Shown piece by piece: positions 51,871 to 62,361 of a DNA stretch of 64,000 nucleotides (its first letter is position 1; every line of letters starts with the position of its first letter). A program made the position numbers and the translations under genes. Below the pieces are notes generated by a model. It made no database searches, was not told the DNA's origin, and saw only the letters and a list, made by a program, of their open reading frames with translations. Origin of the DNA: Trochalopteron elliotii (Eukaryota > Chordata > Aves > Passeriformes > Leiothrichidae); the NCBI GenBank assembly GCA_024734555.1, contig JANPWX010000080.1:4672164-4736163 (forward strand), written 5' to 3'.

Positions 51871-53763
51871 ATATCACCAATTACAGGATCAACAGAGACC
51901 AAAAACAAACTCTAAGCAATATGAAATAAATAAATAAAGCAATCTTCAAACAATTAAACTATGGGTAATGTGGATATTGATTTAACTGTTAACCAAGTAT
52001 ATGTCCATTACTATTTTTTTAAAAAATAATAGATATTACCATCTATAAACAGAAATCAAGCTATTAACTCAAATGACAGCATCCTGCTATATTCATTTAA
52101 ATATATAAAAGCTAACAGGCATAAGGACTTGGAACCTTGAAACAAATCTATTTTTTCTCCTGTTCTTTCTTTTACAGGTTGTTTTATCTGTCTTCCTCAA
52201 CCATTAGATGTTTAGAAGGGCCTATAAAATTCAGAATTGATGGCTTGCCCTCTTTCCCTTTCATAAGATATCGTAGACCTGCACCAGACAGCATTTCAGG
52301 GGCTTACTAAATCCTTGAAGCTACATTTCTGCAGGCTGACTCTGAGGAATTGATGCAAATGCATCTTCAAGAAGAAAAGCATTAAAAAGGCAGTATTTTT
52401 GATCCTTATTTAGAGTCACTGTCTAACATTGTCTTCTCCTGTTGCGTTATATGCAAACAGAAAGGATATTTTGGGACAAACACCACACAGTTAAGTTGTT
52501 TTGGGTTTTTTTTTAATGTTTGGTTGAACTCAAACCATGTCAGGCTTGAAAAGTCCACCAGCAAGTCTGGACTATCTCAGGATTTGAATGAGTTTAAATG
52601 AATTTGGTGATAGATAATGCAGGCTCTCATTTTATACCCTCCCCAAACTTCCAGTTCTCTTTTAAAATTCACAACAGATTTATTAAATTGGAAGCAACAA
52701 GATTTTTTCTAGATGAAGAAATTATTTTTAAAAAATGAGAAATAGTAGTGTTGTAAAATCCCATAATAACGTTCAGAGACTATTAATATGCACTTTTATC
52801 TAAACATAAAATCTCATTATATTTAGAATTTCAACATGTTAAGAGAAACATTTACCTTACACTCAGAAAAGTAAGAATTAAAAAGGATTTTTGTTTCATA
52901 GCATTCAGAAATTTTTCACTTTACCTGGAAGCTAAAGCTGAAGTTTATTTTTAGACAATATTTTCCTCAACTATTGCTTGTTTCCACTGATCTGATATTT
53001 TATAGTCTCTTATGATTGCTGACTGCTGGCACTTGTATATGTGATATATTAACAAAGGAAAAAGAACTAAACATTTTTTTTTCTGTTTAAATAAAAGTAG
53101 CATACAATCTCTGCAAAGAGATAGAGGATTTGAAATTTAAAATTCAAAGCATCCTAATTTTGATTGTGTAAGAGAAGGTCACCTTCGTAACTCTGATTCA
53201 GCCCCTGAAAATATCTTATTCTGGCAAAATCTGTTTAGTAGTAATCAAGCAAACCAAAGGTATAATGAAGAGAGCTGAACAAATAATTCACACTGAATAA
53301 TTTACTCAAACTTCGTTTCAAGTTCTGGAGTGTAAATGAACAGTTTCCTTGAATTTTATTTATTCAGAAAAAATTTATTTATTTTTATCTATGTACACTT
53401 ACTGGACATTTGGTCTATCTGATTTAAACAAGCTAAGTCAAGAAGCTGAACTACAGTTCATTTCATAATTTTTCTGATTCTCCAATAAATCAAGAAAACA
53501 GTAAGGTACCCAAACTAAAAAAATAATCCAGAATATTGATTATTTTTTCTTATCAAGTAAGGTACATTGCAAAAAAATGCATTGTATCCTTTTCAGACAA
53601 TTATGTCCTAGTCAAGAACATAATCCTTGAAGAAACAGTAAACTGTGACATTCACAAGTGCAAGGTTTCAATTTAGTAGTCCCCAGAAAAATCTTACATT
53701 TGCAGGTATCTGCTTTCTGAAAAAAATATGTTTATGTTTTCCCTTTATTTACTTAGAAAAAAA
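51871..53763. other. AT-rich unique DNA, no gene seen
   Basis: Very AT-rich, no open frame longer than about 60 codons, no repeat family or RNA recognised. Confidence 0.6.
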
Positions 53764-53860
53764 TAGAATAGAATATTTCAGTTGGAAGGGACCAAGTCCA
53801 AGTATATTTAAATATCCTTGTGCCAGTGCACTGTGAGGTGGAACAGGGAGCCCAGTCATG
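53764..53860 (-). mobile_element. CR1 LINE, short 3' end fragment
   Basis: The plus strand begins TAGAATAGAATATTTCAG followed by TTGGAAGGGACCAAGTCCAA, the antisense of a CR1 3' terminus of the type with AGAATAG repeats. Similarity falls away after about 53800 with a likely internal deletion, and GTGCCAGTG near 53820 may be the next conserved block. The orientation is minus and the copy is strongly truncated. Confidence 0.75.
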
Positions 53861-55101
53861 CTCTTCTGTACAAAACCAACAAGTATTCCAGCTCTTAAAG
53901 TAAGCACATAATTTTATTAATCTCACTGGTAAGAAGCTCTGATGAGCAGTTTTGTTGCAATGCAGTTGTTTATTGTGTAATGAACAGTTTCTGATCTGAC
54001 TGTGAAGCATCTGACAGAGTTTTTAAAGAAAGTTTTGTAACCAAATCTAGGAAGGTCTTTATAGATGACAGGCATTCCTTTTCTTTGATGTGGTTAAATT
54101 TATCTTAGATTTTCTTACATTTAGGTACATCTAGGCAGTTGTCAATAACATTGCTTCACTTTGCATGACTATCTACAAGCTACCTCCAACATATTGGAGA
54201 AAAAAGTCTTGCCTATATTCCCAACTTCATCTGGAACCTCTACTCAGCCCTCTGCCTCAGTGATAATATTGCAAAAGATGTATCAAATTATACAAGAGAT
54301 TTTTACTCACCCATTTATCTGCTGTGTAGGCTTGCCTTTCCAGCACCAAGAGGTACAAAACTAAGTATTATAATATTTAAATATTGTTCTAAAATAGTAA
54401 TTATTGAACATCGTTACCTTCTTCTCCTACAGAGAATTTTATGGGTTGTTTAACTCAAGGGAGAGGCAAGACTTTATTAAAATTGATGGATCATTTCTAT
54501 ACATGTCAAACTGATATCCTGTGACAAGACATTGAGCTACAAATCAACATTTAATGTTCATTGTCTGAAATTTTAGAGATAAGGACCAAGTTTGCCTATG
54601 GTTAAAGGCAACTCCCCTCCTTTCCACCCTCATATCTACTTAAAATATGTAGAAATGTTTTTTCTGGAAAAATATGCAATGAAAATTCCTGCAAATCAGA
54701 CAGCACCAGAATGCACACTGAAACACATGAAAGTAGAGAACATTTTCAAATGACAGTAATGTCACCTTTCCCTAGTGATAACAAATTGGATGCTGACATT
54801 CAGTTCTGCAAGATACTGAGCTCTATTCAATCAAGAACCCCAAAAGATAAGACTTCTGTTGTCCTCACTAAGGCTTCAGAATCCTAATGAGATGCTCCAA
54901 ATGAGATAGAAATAAAATCTACCAACAACCTGGAGTAGAAGTCAGGCTGAGAAAACTTTATAGTCACTTTGGATTGTATTTAGATTTTTGTCTCTAGCTT
55001 TTTTTTTTCCTTTGAAATACTGTGGTTTTGTTATTCATGCAAAACACATAGCAAAATTAGTTAGCAAAAAATTATCCATGCAGAAAATTTTACTCATCAG
55101 G
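53861..55101. other. AT-rich unique DNA, no gene seen
   Basis: No gene, RNA or recognisable transposon. An open frame at 54161-54364 is short and without features. Confidence 0.55.
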
Positions 55102-55192
55102 GCTTTATATAGTCGCCTGTTCTTTTTTCCTTTTTTCCTTTTTTCATTTTTCTTTTTTTTTCTTTTCTTCTTCTATATGCTTTTTTTAAAAG
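55102..55192. repeat. T/C-rich polypyrimidine tract
   Basis: Long run of TTTTTCC, TTTTC and CTTCTT words, nearly free of purines apart from the part around 55172-55180. It yields the Phe-rich stretch of the 91-codon frame at 54988-55263, which is therefore an artefact. Confidence 0.85.
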
Positions 55193-56501
55193 TTGCACTT
55201 ATTTTATTTGTCTTAACTCTACCACACTCATTATTCAAGCAAAAAAAGCAGATTAATTCCTAAAACTCAGTTTTAAATTTGTCTTTGGAGGTTGGATTGA
55301 ATTCTATTCTGAAAATCTACCTTGCGATATTTTATCTTAGCAGTATTATTCAACTTCAGAATAAATTCTGTAGCAGTTTCAGCTTGGGGCCTCTGTTGGG
55401 AGACTAGTCTTATTTAAAAGTACAGGAGTAATAATTGTGTAATCTGGGACCCATTTCCTGTTCTGTTGCAGATTTTCTGGGCAATCACTTATATCCTTTC
55501 AGGTCCAATCTGATGAAATGAGCTATGGAACACTTCCTGCGGGACTCAATCAGCATATCATTATACTGCACATAGAAAATGGGCAAAATAAACACTGCCT
55601 CTCAGATAAGATGTAAACTTCCATTAAATGTTTTAAATTGCTGCGAGATTCTTAACATGTAAAATATTATAGGACTAATTCAATGTTCAATACAGTTTGG
55701 GTTTTTTTCCTCTTTCCCAATCACTTTACATAAGTCCCCTCAGCTATTCATAAAGGGATTGCAAATCCACATGACAAAACACGTAGCTGAATTTGTCATA
55801 AAAGTTGAAAACATTGTGGATGCTGCCTTCTCTATAATCCTGTTCTCTAATACAAGAAAAATACATAAACCTTGTTAAGCCTGCAGGGACTGTATATTCC
55901 TTGTCCTTGCTAAAGAAACAAGAAGCTGAAGAATAATTGCTCATGGAATGGTTTCTAAGCAAAGTTTTGTTTCCATTTTTGGCTTTTGTCTTTGGTGTTT
56001 GTCTTTCTTTTTTTTTTTAATAATTCAGAGAAAATTATTTCAATTTTATAAAAATAGAAATCATTTTGTTTTTTGCTAAAATATATTTCTCTCATGCTAT
56101 ACATTTAACATATGTTCTCTGAAGAGGCACAAGTGCTTTCACTAATGCCATCAGGAGCCTAATAGAACTTTCTTTTCCTTTGGAAAGTTGTTCTTATTTA
56201 CTTTTCTACTAAGGTAGATCATAACCTTTCCTTGGATAAATAGCAACAGTGAAACATAGGAAACTGTATACAAAACCCACAGATCTCTTCTTGTTTCATA
56301 TTCAATTTTTAAAGCCCTACAAGCCAGAAATGTAACTGATGATCACAAAATTAATGAGATAAATCATCTACCATGAAAAAATTAGGCTATCAATAAAGTG
56401 ACACAGAAAGGTATTGTAATGAGATTTTAAAATGTTTTTAATATTCAAGCTACAAAGTTGCTTTAAAATGCGTGAAAGTAATATGACAAACTCTCAGGTT
56501 T
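55193..56501. other. AT-rich unique DNA, no gene seen
   Basis: Unique sequence with short T-runs near 56007-56018. No supported gene or repeat family. Confidence 0.55.
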
Positions 56502-56548
56502 CTTTTTTTTGTTTTTGTTTGTTTGTTTGGGGTTTTTTTGTTGTTGTT
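56502..56548. repeat. T/G-rich low-complexity tract
   Basis: Run of TTTTTTTTG, GTTT and TTGTTG words with an internal GGGG, very like the tract at 41059-41111. It is simple sequence. Confidence 0.85.
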
Positions 56549-56734
56549 CATATACGTTCAGTGCCAATTTGTTCAATTTTGCATCCTTTTGAAAAATATT
56601 TCCACTGACTTAACTTTGAACTGGGAGAGAAGCCCCCGTAACTGTTGAGCTAGACACCCCTAACAAAACATATATTTTTGTTTTAATTTTAAATAAAACT
56701 GACAGGTCTCCAGGCAAAGCAATTCAAGGCTGAT

Positions 56735-56762
56735 TTCTGCAATACAGTACTGTATTGCAGAA
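56735..56762. repeat. 28-bp perfect palindrome, no spacer
   Basis: The left arm TTCTGCAATACAGT is followed at once by its exact reverse complement ACTGTATTGCAGAA. The next bases outward (T at 56734, C at 56763) do not pair, so the palindrome is exactly 28 bases. With no spacer, a hairpin would need to open the central bases, so a microRNA-like precursor is not indicated. A dimeric protein site, a cruciform-forming sequence or a chance event in AT-rich DNA are the options. Confidence 0.9.
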
Positions 56763-57589
56763 CTGTAACTCCTCACCAAAGGTTCCTAAGCCTTACAGTC
56801 AATTTGATCATCCATGGAAAGTATGGTCAAAATAAAATATTGCTTTAAGCTACATAACACCAAAAAATGCTTCCTGAAATTTTGTCACTGAAATGTGCTC
56901 CGTGGAAGAATACCTGAAAAATACCACAGTGCTTTGCCAAATTTCCCTTAGCTACTGACGAAAAATTGAGGTGTGGGCCACAATGATCACACTGTGCATA
57001 GTGAAAGACAATAACAGCAAAATAATTGAAAATTAGTTCTCTGGTAGAGAACCACTCTCTGCTCTGATGTGCCACTTTCAAGGCAGTGAAACCGCAGGGT
57101 AATCAAAGGACCCATGTAAAATGGATAGTGTGGAAAACATGGTGTTTTCACAGACCTTTGCAACTGCATGTCAACTGCAGTTTCATCATCGCCTGGACCT
57201 GCAGCCATCAAAGCCAGTTCAGACGTGTCTGCAGCTCCCAGAAGTGATGGGAACTGAAAACAAGAGTCTGACCCAGTACCTAAGAGCTGCTTTTGTTATT
57301 TGGCACTATTCACGATGGACATGGTAATGAGGCAAAAGAATAAAGCTTCCCACTGCAAGCAAAACATTTGGGGTCCTTGTCTAATCAATGACTCAACTGC
57401 ATCCATTAAAAGGGCCAGAGCCCTCTGAGAACACTCTGATGTGGTGTGATATTATTGTGCTTCAGAAGTCAAGGAGGCATTTTCTGTTTTCTCTGTGGAG
57501 CACAAGGAGAGGAATTTGCAGAAGTTCACTAACAATAGTACGTGTGTTGCTTTCTCCATCTTAAACACTTGTTTTTATCATTTTGCTTT
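56763..57589. other. unique DNA, no gene seen
   Basis: Ordinary composition. The open frame at 57121-57327 (68 codons, plus) and its minus-strand shadows have no features I recognise. Confidence 0.5.
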
Positions 57590-57763
57590 CAGATAGCAGA
57601 GGCAAGCCCAGCTGGGAGACAGGCAGGGAGTCAAAGAGAGGAAAAGAGATCCCTGGAGGGTTAGTGATGTTCAGGCAGATGGGGGAGGAGGGAAGAGAGA
57701 GTGGGAGCAGATGGGAGGGGGGAAGACACCAGAAGCAGAGCAGATGTGGGGGTGGGAGGGGGC
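57590..57763 (+). other. purine-rich, G-rich tract with quadruplex potential
   Basis: About 170 bases dominated by A and G on the plus strand. At 57681-57722 five G-runs of three or more are separated by loops of 1 to 10 bases. At 57748-57763 G5, G3 and G5 runs are separated by single bases. The tract opens frames on both strands (57583-57798 plus, 57561-57932 minus) by lack of stops only; the encoded peptides are Gly/Arg/Glu-rich or Pro/Leu/Ser-rich. Confidence 0.55.
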
Positions 57764-58329
57764 TAATTTTGGTTAAAGACAAAGGAGGACAAATATGAAT
57801 TAAATTTGTATTTACATTAAGAATCTTCTTTTTCCCATAAGCACACATTTTCTGTCTTACACTAGAGGAAAGTTTAAACAGTCTGCAAAACATTAAAGAC
57901 AGACCAAACATCAATGTCACTTGAGCAAGCACTAGAAAGTGAAGAGGGTCTGTAGGAGTTTCTCAACCATGAGGTTTTGTCTCTAAAAAGCTGGAAACTG
58001 AAGGTTCCCACCTGTACTGTATTCCACTGCAAAAAGCACACATTTGGAAATATATGCAGCAGCAAAACAATAAAGAGGAGACTTATCTATGTGGATGAAA
58101 AACAGATCTTTGAATTTCCTGAATTAAAGAGGAATAATAATAAAATTTGAGCTATTGAGCCATGAGAGAATTACATGCAGGTCTACCCTAAATAAATAAT
58201 AAAAAGGTATAACTAGTGTTTGCATGCAGGACATTTTCATTTCCTGTGAAGCCACCCTCTATATTCAGCCAGTTCTGTATTTTGAAGTTGAATTTTGTTG
58301 TTGTGCTTCCTGGCAGGGTGTGTAGGTTT
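57764..58329. other. AT-rich unique DNA, no gene seen
   Basis: No gene, RNA or repeat recognised. Confidence 0.55.
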
Positions 58330-58440
58330 GTGAGCGAAGGCTGACTGGGATTGCTGCAGCTGAAAGTTAATTAGCGTGTTGGCAAGCTGTCAGCCAGACT
58401 TTTGTCTGTTTGCTTTTCGTATAGAAATGAATGAGAGTGG
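58330..58440. promoter_or_regulatory. candidate conserved noncoding element with TTAATTAG core
   Basis: The segment carries a CAGCTG E-box within GCTGCAGCTG (58353-58362), TTAATTAG (58367-58374), a paired or LIM homeodomain-type site, and GGCAAGCTGTCAGCC just after. It is of higher complexity than its flanks and lacks any repeat-family signature. The look is that of conserved developmental noncoding elements, but this is pattern-based inference only. Confidence 0.25.
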
Positions 58441-61400
58441 ATTCCAGAAGTGTCTGAGTACAATTAAGCATCTCACTCTCTAAAATAAATATTTTATATT
58501 ACTGCATGCTTTTAGGAATCAGCCAGAACGTATCCACTGATGGTATTTTCTGCTGATATCCTTAAATGTAAATATATGTAAGAAGGTAGAGAAGATGTAG
58601 TTTAATTGCATCAGTTTGGTAGAGCATGAAGGGTCAGATTCTGTGTATAATATAATATTGTATAATATAATAGAATATAATTTTGTGTAATCCAGAAACC
58701 TGCTCCAGGCTTGTAGAGGAATGTTGGGGATCAGTTTCTTGCCCAGATTAATTGAGCCTAATTTAGTTGCTGATTATATAGCAGACAAGTTTACTTAAAA
58801 TTTTAAAAAATTATTTTCCAATTCTATGTTGAAAAACTGCTAGAAATCTTGGAATGTGAAACAGTGTGCACCCAATAATAAATCTTCACCAGCAGTAATC
58901 ACTAAGCATGTGATGGCTACATTTCACAGCCCAGAATTAAAGAGAGAAGCCTGCAGTGGGTGCAGAAGGAAAAAAGGAAAACTAAAAGGGTATTAGAGAA
59001 TGGGAACCTTAATTCAGACTGGATGTTACTCCCATGGGAACCCTGCCCATAAATGAGTTTCACCTAAGCAGGGAACAAAACAGTTTCTCCATTTGCAGAA
59101 AAGGAAGTGCATCAGCTCCAGAAATCACAAAATTATTTCTGTCTTTCCTTGCCTCTAGGAGAGTATATTCACCTTGGGCATTCAGGTATGCTTCAGGTAT
59201 GCCACAAGAGTGAACATATAATCCCCTCTGGAACAGGAAATTACTGAAAAGCAAAGGTTGTGATGCAGCCAACAATTTGGGCCTAATGGTGTTTGTCTTA
59301 CACCAAGATCCCCAAAAATCTGACGTGTTCAGCCACAAGTGCAGCTCTAAAAACTCCCCTTCCTACCACTGCCCCAGAGGAGATGGGGGCCTACAGATGA
59401 CAGGCTGACTATCTCTGAGTAGGATTAGATTGCCCAAAACAAGGCTCATGGTCCCCTGAAGGAGCAAGCACAGATGATATAGGCAAGAAAAATCTGCTGC
59501 AGACTGGAATATTATCTGGAGACACCACAGAATACATTTCCCAACAAACCTGACCATCTGTTAAACAGATTTCTAAGGCCTGGGCCCCTGGAGCTGCAGG
59601 GCAGACAATATACGAGACCCCAGAAAAGGAACTTCCAGTTCCTCAGAATGACCAGTAGTATTCGATTTTTTTTTCATATTTTTAATATTATAAACTTATT
59701 TTCTATAATAAAGTTGCCAAACTTTATGAAACCTCACAACAAAGGACAGAGAAACATCTAGGCACAGAGAACTTGTCTTCTCTTGGGTGCAGTTGTCCTC
59801 TCTTACTGTTTGCTTAGCAGGTTTGTGATTTAGCACAGAGACTGAGCTCAATGCTGGTCGCTTTCTGAATCCCATTTCTGCCTTGTTTTGAAGTTCAGTG
59901 TGAAAATACCGGCTCAGAACCTTCTTAGGTTGTCACTAGCTTTTACCTGAAGAAGGAAGGCTCCCTTGTGCCCTCATCAGTATACACGTGTGAAGTTTAG
60001 AGTATTATTTTATATATTTTTAGAAAGGATGTAAACTATTTGAAATAGAAATGGATCCCAAGAGTTTGTATATAACCCATAAGGATTCATACTAATCCCT
60101 AACCCACTAATCCTGCAGTTTTGATGGCTTAAAAGCCTACTACTTTAGAATTCTTTGTGTCTGTATCCCCAGCTGGTCCTTAATTGTTTCTCTTCTATAT
60201 TTATGCGTACTCCAGATCATGTGTTGGTATACAATGTCATTATCACAAATTGATTTAAATCTGTCCGGCTCCAACTCTCAGAATCCATCAGCATAAAGCA
60301 AAGCATTTATTTCCTGTTCATCACACGATAGTGCTGAAGCAGTCATGACTTCCAAGCTACAAAACACATCAGCACATAAATTAGTAAGTGCAATTTATGA
60401 GAACAGATTCATAACAAGTATATTTCTAGCAGCATTGTATTAAAGAGGAATGTTTAAGTCAGGGCAGCTTGTCCCTCCAGATTGTCAGTCATTTTCAATC
60501 ACAATAAGAATCTAAAGCAATTTAAGTAAATATAGGAGTTTCTTTGTTTTTTAGCCTTTTTTTTAAACAAATGTTGCCAAGGTAGAAATAATGCCAACTG
60601 AGAACTGGTTAGGCTCTGCCAATTTGCCTCAGCTGACCCCAAACCATAAGCTTCTAAAGTGCACTGAAGTAAAGAGAGACTATTGTTAATGTTGCTGAGT
60701 TGTCCAGAGGGTCCTAAAGAGACCTCTGTTATCTTTTATAAATGCCAGGAAGATCTAATCCAAGTGCCAAAAGAGAGGCAGGTTATCTTCATTACAGGGA
60801 TGAAGGAGTGAGCACGTAACATCCTGTAGGATTCATACCGCTCAAAATAAAAGTTACAGGGTACTTTTTGACATAAGCACCCTGGTAAAACATGTTTCAC
60901 CTCAAGTTTAAAGCCCATTAATCTTGTGAAGAGCTGGAAATCTACAGTCTGTGTCATTTAGTTGGCATGAAGCACAAACTGCTCAGCAAAGCTGCTGAAA
61001 TTCTGATCTACAATAAGCTTGTAAATGAGATATGGACAGCCTTAGCAGCTTGCTGCTTTTGGTAGCTGCCATTACCAGCTGCTTTCCCCTTTTTTTCTCT
61101 CCCAGTTATTGATTTGGCAAGTGTGTATTTTTTCTCTAGTCACCTGCAAAGGTAGGAGTGCCATATGTAATAGAACAGCAAAGGTTAAAGACAGTATGTT
61201 TGCCCTTTTGGAGAGATATCTTCATTAGAGGTTTCTCTGATCTTGTCCTTGGCTGCGCACCCCAGTTTGCTAACATCTGGAAGGTACAGCCAGAGATTTC
61301 CTGTGGGCAGCTCTGCAGCCTTGGCAAAGCTTCCTGACACCCCAGGACTCAGATCTTCAATATTTTGAGCATCATGGCCTGGGCACTCCATGTGCAAAAA

Positions 61401-61851
61401 TAAAGAGGATCATAAAGCATCCAATAATGATCCCTCTTGGGGACTTACTTTCCACTTCCTCTACAAGACTAATTTCTACACTTTTCAAACTCCCCTTAAT
61501 ACGTCAGTGGTCTCTGTTCTGCCTGAAGACATCCCCTAACACCTTCACCCACAGCCTCAAGATGGGCCAGCAAAAATGATGAATGACAGACAACCATCTG
61601 ATCAGGGTCTTGCCTAAAATCCAGAACACTCAGCAGCTCATTGGACCCAGATCCAAACAAGAGCACCAGTGACTTGTCAGGAAGGGCTAAAAAGGACCAA
61701 ACAGCACCCTGTGCAGGACTGACTATTGAATAACCCCTCTAAACAGGAACACTTCTTCCAGAGGCCCCTGTGCTTGACAAGGGCAAGGCTGAGCACGCAG
61801 TGCCCTCCTCTTTCCACATCCTACTTCACCCCATTTCTTCTTCAAGCACTT
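58441..61851. other. AT-rich unique DNA, no gene seen
   Basis: Holds a (TATAA)-type AT-rich tandem run at about 58645-58680 and a perfect 11-base tandem duplication, TTCAGGTATGC twice, at 59181-59202. The open frame at 59060-59338 (minus, 92 codons) and others below 80 codons have no homology I recognise. No RNA or transposon end. Confidence 0.5.
59181..59202. repeat. 11-bp perfect tandem duplication
   Basis: TTCAGGTATGC occurs twice, head to tail and without spacer. Each copy contains CAGGTATG, which resembles a splice donor, but no matching exon is supported. Confidence 0.8.
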
Positions 61852-61901
61852 CTCTGCTCTGCTCTGCTCTGCTCTGCTCTGCTCTGCTCTGCTCTGCTCT
61901 G
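61852..61901. repeat. (CTCTG)10 pentanucleotide microsatellite
   Basis: Ten perfect CTCTG units, exactly 50 bases with no interruption, so the array is probably young and polymorphic. Because five and three share no factor, every frame on a strand reads the same pentapeptide cycle (Leu-Cys-Ser-Ala-Leu on plus, Gln-Ser-Arg-Ala-Glu on minus) and none has a stop. This explains the 143-codon plus frame at 61726-62157 and the 67-codon minus frame. Confidence 0.97.
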
Positions 61902-62099
61902 GGTTTTCCAGGGAGATCAGCTGCATTTTGAGAAGGATACTGCGAACAGGATGCTCAGAAAAATGATATTTTTTATTATATTACTTCTGCACACAAAACC
62001 TCAGAATACTTTATATGGCAGACTGCACACTATGCCTGGGAAATGCTGCAGCAACACCAGTTTTCCCATATTCTCCTGTAAGTCCATTCCTGTCAGAAC
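61902..62099. other. short unique stretch, no gene seen
   Basis: Carries the remainder of the frame opened by the CTCTG array, without any recognised domain. Confidence 0.5.
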
Positions 62100-62200
62100 C
62101 TGTTTGCAGGTTGCTGTGGGCGGCAGGGGCTGCCCAGTGCTCGGCTCTGCAGAATGAAACACCTTGGAGTGCGACCTCCCGGGCGCCCTCAGAGAAGCCA
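62100..62200. other. small CpG-rich patch
   Basis: Five CpG dinucleotides fall within about 80 bases (from GGGCGGCAGG near 62119 to CCCGGGCGCC near 62180), unlike the CpG-poor surroundings. A GGGCGG motif fits an Sp1-type site. It could be a tiny unmethylated regulatory site or the remnant of a CpG-rich insertion. No coding potential is recognised. Confidence 0.3.
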
Positions 62201-62345
62201 ATAAAACAATTCAGGTCAGGACAAATCAGAGAAGGGAATCAAGGGAAAAGGAAATAGAAATAGAAAACAGTCATTGATACTAGAGCTCACAAAATAAAAT
62301 TTGTAATAGCTTGACCCAGGTAACCAGACAGAGAGTTTTAACAAC

Positions 62346-62361
62346 TTTTTTTTTTTTTTTT
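62346..62361. repeat. poly(T) tract, T16
   Basis: Sixteen uninterrupted T residues followed by CTCCCTCCACCAG, so the whole also looks like a polypyrimidine tract before CAG. No exon is supported downstream. Confidence 0.9.

Noticed and set aside
56735..56762. MicroRNA hairpin
   Set aside because: The arms meet with no loop and are only 14 bases long, too short for a microRNA precursor.
57561..57932. 123-codon Pro/Leu/Ser-rich minus-strand frame
   Set aside because: It is the antisense of the purine-rich G-run tract. Lack of stops reflects composition.
61726..62157. Longest open frame in the window (143 codons, plus strand)
   Set aside because: It is held open by the (CTCTG)10 array, overlaps open frames on the other strand, and has no domain or family resemblance.
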